Assembly (NCBI GenBank): GCA_030407315.1
Contig: JALQPE010001650.1
Location: 1-13,036, forward strand
Source: Asparagopsis taxiformis
Taxonomy: Eukaryota; Rhodophyta; Florideophyceae; Bonnemaisoniales; Bonnemaisoniaceae
Direction: 5' to 3'
Length of the DNA stretch: 13,036 bases
In this document: positions 8,250 to 13,036 of the stretch, one piece after another
How the letters are laid out: each line of letters starts with the position of its first letter
Numbering within the stretch: the first letter of the stretch is position 1
Translations under genes and position numbers: made by a program
The notes under the pieces: generated by a model
Database searches by the model: none
Told to the model about the DNA's origin: nothing
The model's input: only the letters and a program-made list of their open reading frames with translations

Positions 8250-9358
8250 GAGTCGAAGTCCCCCAGCCGATCGGGCGCGAAGCGCGCCCCCCCGAGCAAG
8301 GCCTCGGCAAACGAGAGCAGCCGGTCGCGGATGTGCTCGTCGACGCGCGGGTACCAGGCCGGGCAGGCGAGCACGAGGGCCCGCCACGTGAAGAACGGGG
8401 CGACCATCCCGAGGATCTCGTCGTCGAGGGTGGTGTCGAGGTACTCCGTCCAGAAGACGTCCCAGATCTGCCGGAGCGCCCCGTCGAAGCGGCCGCGCTC
8501 CACGAGCGCGAAGAACATGTAGTTGATGGTCAGGCAGGTCAGGTCGTCGGCCGGCTCACCCACCGCGCCGCGGCTCGCATCGAGGACCGACAGCTCCGCG
8601 GGGGCCCGGAAGAGCAGGTTGAAGGGGTGAAAGTCACCGTGGGTCCGGCGGCTGCGCTCGGTCTTCGCCTTGAGCACCCACCGCCAGTCGACGCATGCCT
8701 TCTCGATGGCGCGCAGGCGCTCGGGCGGCACCCCGGGGAGGTCGGCAGGGTACGCGTCCGTGATCCCGAAGATGCCCTCGCCATCGCCGAGCGTGTCACG
8801 CAGGCGCCGCTCGTAGTCGACGTGGGAAGCGGGAACGTTGTGCAGGTCGATCAGGTAGCGAGCCAGGACCTGCGCACGCAAGATGTCCTGCGCCGGCGCC
8901 TCGTCCTCGCGCGCGAGCCGGGACAGGTCCTTGGCGTACAGCTCCCCCTCGACGTAGTTCGTGACCAAGAAGGGCTCGCCGAGGGCCAGGGGCACGAGCG
9001 CGCCGTCCTCGCCGAAGGCGCCCGCGTCCACCGCCTCCACGTGCTGAGGGATCTGCGGGAAGGTGTTGATGGCGAGGGCCACCTGATAGAGCCGGTCGGC
9101 GCGCCGCTCGTGTCCGAAGCCATCGGGCTTCGAGGTGCGGATCACCACGTCGTGCTCGTCGCCCTCGCTCGAGAAGCGCACCCGGATGGGCCGGCCGTAG
9201 CCATGCGCCTTGAGGTCCTCTTGGATCTCGTCGCCGAGCGCCTCGAAGCCGAAGATCTCCGCGTTCGGGTAGCCCGACCGACGCAGGTAGTCCTGCACGC
9301 GGTCACGACGAATGACCCGCGGCGTGGGGGGGGCGAAGCTGAAGGGCCTTCGGGGCAC
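8246..9358 (-). CDS. APH-fold phosphotransferase (aminoglycoside phosphotransferase family, unknown substrate)
   Basis: 370-residue cytoplasmic protein-kinase-like phosphotransferase. Visible parts: N-lobe strand VVIRTSKPDGFGHERRADR (71-89) at the place of the nucleotide-binding lysine region; hinge-like FLVTNYVEGELYAKDL (130-145); HDLH-like LIDLHNVP (169-176); catalytic loop THGDFHPFNLLF (239-250, Asp242 as likely base, Asn247); and the metal-site LDASRGAVGEPADDL (259-273, Asp260). The family phosphorylates small molecules as varied as aminoglycosides, choline, homoserine and sugars, so a resistance role should not be assumed. The GTG start at 9358 has GAGG eight bases before it. A TTG at 9445 would add 29 residues that do not look protein-like and would start next to the hpf stop. 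A run of 8 G at 9326-9333 near the N-terminus could hide an indel. The stop overlaps the kinase GTG, so the two proteins are probably made together. Confidence 0.82.
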   Translation of the reverse strand: MPRRPFSFAPPTPRVIRRDRVQDYLRRSGYPNAEIFGFEALGDEIQEDLKAHGYGRPIRVRFSSEGDEHDVVIRTSKPDGFGHERRADRLYQVALAINTFPQIPQHVEAVDAGAFGEDGALVPLALGEPFLVTNYVEGELYAKDLSRLAREDEAPAQDILRAQVLARYLIDLHNVPASHVDYERRLRDTLGDGEGIFGITDAYPADLPGVPPERLRAIEKACVDWRWVLKAKTERSRRTHGDFHPFNLLFRAPAELSVLDASRGAVGEPADDLTCLTINYMFFALVERGRFDGALRQIWDVFWTEYLDTTLDDEILGMVAPFFTWRALVLACPAWYPRVDEHIRDRLLSFAEALLGGARFAPDRLGDFDS

Positions 9359-9446
9359 GGCTGGGTCCTCGAAACGAAGGCGCGACGAACGACACCGTCG
9401 ATCGCCGCGCCCCTCGAGTTTCGGGCAAAGATCGCCCGGAGCCAAA

Positions 9447-9800
9447 TCAGCGGAGCGCCGTGTGTCGGCGTGAGCCTCCGCTGTGCTTGTCGACGTACGT
9501 CTTGAGCCGCCGCTCGGTCGCGTCGAAAGCGTCTCGAATCACTACGTACAAGTCCTCGTGCGCGTGGTCCGCACCGCTGTCGCGGTTCACCACGATCTCC
9601 TCACCAGGCACCACGAGGTCGACCTTGACCTGGTACAGGTTGCCCTTCTTGTGACTCCGGTGGGGAGCCTCGACCACAACGCGACAGCTCTGGATGCGAT
9701 CGAAGAGGTGGCTGAGCTTGTCCGCCCGCTCTCGGATGGCTTCGTCGATGGCTGGGGTTCGGTCGAGTCCGTGGAATGTGACTTGTAGCGGCATCGTCAT
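9447..9800 (-). CDS. hpf: Ribosome hibernation promoting factor / RaiA family, short form
   Basis: 117-residue protein of the S30AE/HPF-YfiA fold, which binds the 30S decoding site and silences ribosomes in stationary phase or stress. It shows the beta-alpha-beta-beta-beta-alpha pattern: PLQVTFHGLDRTPAIDEAIRERADKL, CRVVVEAPHRSHKKGNLYQVKVDLVVPG, EEIVVNRD, and the conserved AHEDLYVVIRDAFDATERRLK helix near the C-terminus. It lacks the C-terminal dimerisation domain of long HPF, so it is closer to short HPF/RaiA. The ATG at 9800 is supported by GGAGG at 9808-9812 with a 7-base spacer. It appears to be the first gene of an hpf / phosphotransferase / kinase run on the - strand; there is no rpoN next to it as in many other genomes. 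Confidence 0.88.
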   Translation of the reverse strand: MTMPLQVTFHGLDRTPAIDEAIRERADKLSHLFDRIQSCRVVVEAPHRSHKKGNLYQVKVDLVVPGEEIVVNRDSGADHAHEDLYVVIRDAFDATERRLKTYVDKHSGGSRRHTALR

Positions 9801-9807
9801 GAATGCG

Positions 9808-9812
9808 CCTCC
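9808..9812 (-). promoter_or_regulatory. Shine-Dalgarno of hpf
   Basis: GGAGG on the - strand, 7 bases before ATG 9800. It selects this ATG over the in-frame ATG two codons later. Confidence 0.7.
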
Positions 9813-9982
9813 ATGTAAGGAGACAGACTCAAGAAGCGCGCCAACTCGTGCGTATGGAGTGGACGAAATTCGCCCTGAAATCGGCCACCTAGCGCCTAGG
9901 CTGAACCCTTAACCCCCAAAAAGTCACGGTCTCGTAACCCCGGGTGAGAGGGGGTAACGACACGCAACCTGTCCTTCGCCGA
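9813..9982. other. Intergenic region between ferredoxin and hpf
   Basis: 170 bases with no gene on either strand and lower GC than the surroundings. It should hold the end of the ferredoxin transcript and the hpf promoter (both genes are on the - strand). Visible structure: a perfect inverted repeat CCTAG-CGC-CTAGG at 9888-9900; TAACCCC repeated at 9910-9916 and 9935-9941; and an imperfect hairpin at 9934-9958. I cannot point to a convincing -35/-10 pair. Confidence 0.5.
9918..9958 (-). terminator. Possible weak intrinsic terminator of the dusB-fdx transcript
   Basis: On the - strand GTTACCCC and GGGGTTAC can pair (7 of 8 positions, one T-T mismatch) around a 9-base loop. Eleven bases later comes TTTTT (9918-9922). 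It lies 24 bases after the ferredoxin stop. The distance to the T tract is too long for a standard terminator, so this is tentative; an operator for hpf is the alternative. Confidence 0.3.
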
Positions 9983-10378
9983 TCAGTGCCCGTGGGGGAC
10001 GAACTCGAAGACCCCGGTCGCCTCGTACTTCTTGCGGATGTCGGGGTGCTCATCGAAGAAGGCCTTGAGGCTCTCCTCCGTGATCGTCACCACGAGGTCC
10101 TCACCGTTGACCTTGGCCTGGCAGCCGAGCCGCGAGTTGAGGCGCACGTCGAAGGCGAGGTCGAGGCGGTCCTCCTCGGGCTCCTCCATCTCCTCGAGCG
10201 AGTCGAAGCCCCGCTCGACGTAGACGTGGCAGGTCGAGCATCCGCAGACCCCGCCGCAGTTGGAGCCCACGGGGATGCCGTGGGCGCCCGCGACCTCGAG
10301 CACGGTCTTGCCGTCCTCGGCCTCGAGGGTGTGGTCCTCGGTCAGGACCCGGTTCTTCTTGAAGGTAATCGTCGGCAT
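9983..10378 (-). CDS. fdx: [2Fe-2S] ferredoxin, adrenodoxin/Isc type
   Basis: 131-residue soluble electron carrier. The cluster ligands fit the adrenodoxin/Isc pattern C-x5-C-x2-C...C: Cys41, Cys47, Cys50 and Cys86, within NCGGVCGCSTC (40-50) and RLGCQAKV (83-90); Cys45 is an extra cysteine in the loop. The MPTITFKKN start and GKTVLEVAGAHGIPV helix are typical of the family. About 25-30 residues after position 100 (ESLKAFFDEHPDIRKKYEATG and beyond) go past the end of a standard Fdx of about 111 residues. It lies 21 bases after dusB and is probably co-transcribed with it. Isc-type ferredoxins normally serve Fe-S cluster assembly, but no isc gene is in the window, so the partner is unknown. Confidence 0.9.
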   Translation of the reverse strand: MPTITFKKNRVLTEDHTLEAEDGKTVLEVAGAHGIPVGSNCGGVCGCSTCHVYVERGFDSLEEMEEPEEDRLDLAFDVRLNSRLGCQAKVNGEDLVVTITEESLKAFFDEHPDIRKKYEATGVFEFVPHGH

Positions 10379-10390
10379 CTTCCTGCTCTC

Positions 10391-10411
10391 GCCTTCGGCT
10401 CAGCCGAAGGC
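10391..10411 (-). repeat. 21-base near-perfect palindrome spanning the dusB stop codon
   Basis: GCCTTCGGCT at 10391-10400 and AGCCGAAGGC at 10402-10411 are exact reverse complements around a single base. As RNA it would fold into a strong GC-rich hairpin that includes the dusB stop (10400-10402) and ends 12 bases before the ferredoxin ATG. No T tract follows, so an attenuating, processing or translation-modulating hairpin is more likely than a terminator. Confidence 0.6.
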
Positions 10412-11484
10412 CGTCCTCTGATCGTAGATGGGGGCCTCGGTCTTGTCCTGGCGGCCGATGGCCCCGAAGAAAGCGTCGACCGCGTCCTCGACCTCGGCCC
10501 GCTCGGTCAGCTGCATCGCGCGCTCACGGAACGCGGCCCCTCCGCGCATCCCTCGGCTGTACCAGATCAAGTGTTGGCGGAACTTCTTGAGCCCCCGGAA
10601 CTCGTCCTCGATGTGCTCGAGGTGCGCGCCGAGATGCCGCAGGATGACCTGCACTCGCTCGGCCCCCGAGACTGGCTCGGGCGCGACCTCGCCGCGCCAA
10701 GCGGCCGCGAGCTCGCGGAAGAACCACGGGTCTCCGAGCACCGCACGCCCCACCATGATCGCGTCACAGCCGGTCTCGGCCACGATTCGGTTCGCGTCGT
10801 CGACGGTGAAGATGTCGCCGTTGGCGATCACCGGCACACGCAAGGCATCCTTCAGCTCGCGGATCACGGACCAGTCCGCGCGCCCCGAGTAGCCCTGGCG
10901 CCGGGTCCGGGGGTGAATCGCCACCACTGCGCAGCCCGCATCCTCGAGCGCCCGACCCACTTCGACCGCGTTCTTGTTGTCCTCGTCCCAGCCCGCCCGA
11001 ATCTTGGCCGTCACGGGCACGTCGTCGCCGGCCGCGGCCCGCATCGCAGAGATGATGGCCGCGGCGCGGCTCGGGTCGCACATCAGCGCCGACCCGGCCC
11101 CGTTCTTGGTCACCTTCTTGACCGGGCAACCCATGTTGACGTCGAGCAGCTTGGCGCCGCGCGCGACCGCGTGCTCCGCGCCCACCCCCATGGACTCCGG
11201 TCCCCACCGAAGACCTGCACCCACAGCGCGTCCTCGACGGCCGGGTCGTGCCGCAGGTAGGCCTGCGTGCGGGCGTTCCCGTACAGCAGCCCCTTGGCCG
11301 AGACGAGCTCGGTGGGGGTCGCCCCCGCGCCCATCTCGAGCGCGAGTTCACGGTAGGGGGCCTCGCTCACGCCGGCCATCGGCGCCATGAGCACCGGCAC
11401 CGCGCCCGTGATGGGGCCCAGCTCGAGCGCAGGCAGGTCGGCCAGCTTCTGGCGCGACCCGGCGATGTGCAATGTGGCCCCCAT
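10400..11484 (-). CDS. dusB: tRNA-dihydrouridine synthase, DusB type (one frameshift near 11200)
   Basis: FMN-dependent enzyme reducing uridine to dihydrouridine in the tRNA D-loop. N-terminal motifs: VLMAPMAGVSEAPYRELA (FMN-binding start of the TIM barrel) and TELVSAKGLLYGN. After the frame break: LLDVNMGCPVKKVTKNGAGSALM with the catalytic Cys of the NMGCP motif, PVTAKIRAGW, AIHPRTRRQGYSGRADW, PVIANGDIF and DAIMVGRAVLGDPWFF. NMGCP-KKV together with AGSAL points to DusB rather than DusA or DusC. The break sits at 11199-11201: QVFGGD continues in another frame as PESMGVGAEH, and one added C:G pair restores it, giving about 361 residues. ATG 11484 gives a normal N-terminus; a GTG at 11511 would add nine residues, and neither has a good Shine-Dalgarno. 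It follows the enolase-like gene by 39-66 bases and precedes fdx by 21. Confidence 0.86.
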
Positions 11485-11550
11485 CGGTCCGATAGACGAA
11501 CTACGTGTCACCTATGAGGGAGGCAAGCCCATTCTGTAGGGCCTACGGGT

Positions 11551-12855
11551 TCAGCCGAGGCTGGAGATGTCCGAGTTCGAGCGCCGACGGCGCGGGCGCC
11601 CCACGAACTCGGCCGTACGATCGAGGCCCGCCTCACGCGCGGTCTGGACCGCGAGGCGCACCGGCGTCATCACGTGGTAGCGCTCGCCGTAGCGGCGCAG
11701 GGTGGGCCCGTCGATCTCGATGCCCAGACCCGGCCCCTCGGGCACCACCACCGCGCCCTCGCCGTTGACGTTGAAGGGCTTGGTGAGCAGCGCGTCACGA
11801 TGCTCGGGCGTGACCGCGGGCGGCTCCCAGGGATACTCGAGGCGCGCCTCGGGCGCCCCGCCCATGAGCCGCTTCCAGGCCACGAGCGCGTGCAGGTTGG
11901 CCGCCAGCCCCACCCCATCCCCGTAGGAGGACGGCGAGAAGCGCAGCCCGCCCTCGCGGCAAGCCTTGAGGGTGCGCTGAACGTTGCCGAGCCCAGCGAA
12001 GCTCGCATCGGGGGTCAGGACCCCGTAACAGCGGTCTCGCAACAAGGCGCGTATCGGCACGAAGGTGAAGGTGAGGTCCCCGCCCGCGAGCGGCACCGGG
12101 GCGTCGGCGGCGAGCGCGGACAGCTCGTCCCACGCCTCGTCGTGCAAGGGCTCCTGCACCCACTCGAGCCGAGCCTCCGCGGCCGCGGAGAGGAATCGGC
12201 GGGCCCGCTCGACGTCCCACCGGGGCACCTGCTCCACCAGCGAGACGCTCCAAGCCTGGTGCGCGTGCACCATCAGCTGGAAGTCGGGGCCTGCGGCCGC
12301 GCGCGCGGAGCGGATCTGCTCGAAGTCGTCGGCCTCGTCGGCCGCGTGCACGCAGAACTTGGCCGCGGTGAACCCGTTGCGCATCGCGCGTTCGAAGGAC
12401 TCGGCGCGCACCCGCGGCGGGCGAAGCTCGGTGAAGGAGGCGTAGGCCGGCACCGCGCCGGGGGTCGCCGCCTCGGGGTCGCCGCCCAGGCGCTCGAGCA
12501 TGAGCTGGTGCAGAGGCACGCCCCGCGCCTTGGCCGCGAGATCCCAGAAGGCGATGTCGATCCAGTTGTTGCGCCAGCCGAGGAAGGAGGCCTGGCGCAG
12601 GCGCTCGCGGACTTCGTCGAGGTCGTAGGGGTCGAGGCCGATCAGGAACTGGCCGATGAAGTCCCCGAGGCTCGAACGCTCACGGCTGAGCGCAGGACAG
12701 GTTGCATAGCCCGTGAGGCCGTCGCGGCTGACGACGGTGAGGAGCGTGTAGCGCTGGCGGTACTGCGGGTAGCCCGGAATCCAGACCGGGAACATCGCCG
12801 TCGGTAGCGGCAAGTCGATGTGATGCAGCTCGATACGTTCGATCTTGCCGGGCAA
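11551..12855 (-). CDS. Enolase-superfamily protein (mandelate racemase/muconate lactonizing type) with atypical metal-site residues
   Basis: 434-residue protein with the superfamily's capping domain (about 1-125, containing the NNWIDIAFWDLAAKARGVPL helix that precedes the barrel) and a C-terminal beta/alpha barrel (about 135-370). Positions expected to carry catalysis read: FTAAKFCVH (Lys166, with Cys168 where KxK has a second Lys); LMVHAHQAW (His197 and His199 where the family has VD.NQAW); EWVQEPL (Glu235, conserved); PLAGGDLTF (Asp260 where Glu is usual); TPDASFAGLGN (Asp283, conserved); and FSPSSYGDGVG. The ligand set would be His/Glu/Asp rather than Asp/Glu/Glu. The start is TTG 12855, supported by a purine-rich GGGGAGGGGA five bases before it. 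The C-terminus is Arg-rich (GRPRRRRSNSD). Function unknown: sugar-acid dehydratase, racemase or non-catalytic relatives are all possible. Confidence 0.8.
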   Translation of the reverse strand: MPGKIERIELHHIDLPLPTAMFPVWIPGYPQYRQRYTLLTVVSRDGLTGYATCPALSRERSSLGDFIGQFLIGLDPYDLDEVRERLRQASFLGWRNNWIDIAFWDLAAKARGVPLHQLMLERLGGDPEAATPGAVPAYASFTELRPPRVRAESFERAMRNGFTAAKFCVHAADEADDFEQIRSARAAAGPDFQLMVHAHQAWSVSLVEQVPRWDVERARRFLSAAAEARLEWVQEPLHDEAWDELSALAADAPVPLAGGDLTFTFVPIRALLRDRCYGVLTPDASFAGLGNVQRTLKACREGGLRFSPSSYGDGVGLAANLHALVAWKRLMGGAPEARLEYPWEPPAVTPEHRDALLTKPFNVNGEGAVVVPEGPGLGIEIDGPTLRRYGERYHVMTPVRLAVQTAREAGLDRTAEFVGRPRRRRSNSDISSLG

Positions 12856-12860
12856 CCGGG

Positions 12861-12870
12861 TCCCCTCCCC
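12861..12870 (-). promoter_or_regulatory. Strong Shine-Dalgarno deciding a TTG start
   Basis: GGGGAGGGGA on the - strand ends 5 bases before TTG 12855, which begins the IERIELHHIDLPL strand typical of the family's N-terminus. Confidence 0.6.
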
Positions 12871-12928
12871 GGCCTGACACGCTGCGGCACACGCAGGCCC
12901 GCGTCAAACATAGAGGACACGGATGTCG

Positions 12929-12964
12929 CTCGATCGACGTACCGCGATACGTAGCTCGGTCGAG
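12929..12964 (-). terminator. Hairpin after the C-terminal-anchor gene
   Basis: An outer stem CTCGACCGA/TCGATCGAG (one mismatch) and an inner stem ACGTA/TACGT enclose the loop TCGCGG. It begins 3 bases after the stop at 12967. There is no clear T tract, so it may be a Rho-dependent end or an RNA-stabilising structure. Confidence 0.35.
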
Positions 12965-12966
12965 AG

Positions 12967-13036
12967 TTACGGGCGGCGACGGCGCCCCACGAGGCCGATC
13001 AGCCCGAGCGCGAACACCGCCACGAACGACTCGATA
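12967..13036 (-). CDS. C-terminal tail of a membrane-anchored or sorted surface protein (partial)
   Basis: The last 22 codons and TAA (12967-12969) of a - strand gene that begins beyond the window. They read as a hydrophobic segment (FVAVFALGLIGLVG) followed by RRRRP. This matches the general plan of PEP-CTERM/MYXO-CTERM-like sorting tails (hydrophobic helix, then an Arg cluster at the extreme end). The diagnostic motif upstream of the helix lies outside the window, so the tail class cannot be named. It is probably too far from the enolase-like gene (111 bases, with a hairpin between) to be tightly coupled. Confidence 0.6.
   Translation of the reverse strand, partial: IESFVAVFALGLIGLVGRRRRP

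Noticed and set aside
8246..9358. Antibiotic-resistance aminoglycoside phosphotransferase
   Set aside because: The APH fold is shared by many metabolic kinases; the gene is coupled to an APS-kinase-like gene and has native composition, with no mobile element near.
8333..9505. 390-codon + strand open frame opposite the phosphotransferase
   Set aside because: Same reason: the - strand has HGD.H..N and the metal-site Asp, while the + frame has nothing.
9944..11260. 438-codon + strand open frame opposite fdx and dusB
   Set aside because: Both genes on the - strand show catalytic motifs; the + frame is low-complexity Arg/Leu/His/Val text.
11536..11546. GTAGG-G-CCTAC palindrome between the enolase-like gene and dusB
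   Set aside because: Five-base arms with a one-base centre; too short to separate from chance, and no second copy nearby.
11674..12807. 377-codon + strand open frame opposite the enolase-like gene
   Set aside because: Antisense shadow with no recognisable motif; the - strand frame carries the superfamily pattern and a strong ribosome site.
12872..12898. Short hairpin (CTGCG/CGCAG) in the leader of the enolase-like gene as a riboswitch
   Set aside because: Only a 5-bp stem with no recognisable riboswitch core; expected by chance at this GC content.

Overview
The window is very GC-rich (my impression is about 70%) and densely coded, with start/stop overlaps between genes. Gene content and protein style suggest a Myxococcota-like or other delta-type proteobacterium. 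This is an inference from paralogous MMPL/RND exporters, a hydrophobic-plus-RRRRP C-terminal tail and the codon bias; no rRNA or other marker settles it. There is no CRISPR array, tRNA, rRNA, IS element or phage gene.

Layout, left half (1-7717, + strand): an apparent operon made of the 3' end of an alkaline-phosphatase-superfamily enzyme, two tandem paralogous MMPL/RND-type transporters, phosphatidylglycerophosphatase A (pgpA) and a membrane-anchored gamma-glutamyltransferase (ggt). Both transporter starts overlap the preceding stop as ATGA. The common theme is the cell envelope, lipids and the periplasm.

Right half (7725-13036, - strand), read from right to left: the last 22 codons of a protein with a C-terminal membrane/sorting tail; an enolase-superfamily protein (mandelate racemase/muconate lactonizing type) with altered metal-ligand positions; a DusB-type tRNA-dihydrouridine synthase; an adrenodoxin-type [2Fe-2S] ferredoxin; a gap of about 180 bases; a ribosome hibernation factor (HPF/RaiA); an APH-fold phosphotransferase; and an APS-kinase-like P-loop kinase whose GTG start overlaps the phosphotransferase stop (GTGA). 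The two halves converge with only 7 bases between ggt and the kinase gene.

Quality caveat: at least seven reading-frame breaks lie in recognisable genes (two in the phosphatase end, three in the first transporter, one in pgpA, one in dusB). Every one is repaired by adding a single base, and several lie in short G or C runs. This looks like systematic deletion error in the assembly rather than decay of five adjacent genes. I give frameshifted genes as single spans.

No clearly new defence or mobile system is visible. The most interesting points are the tandem transporter pair within a coupled envelope operon, the coupled phosphotransferase/APS-kinase-like pair with non-canonical substrate motifs, and the enolase-superfamily protein with a non-standard predicted metal site.
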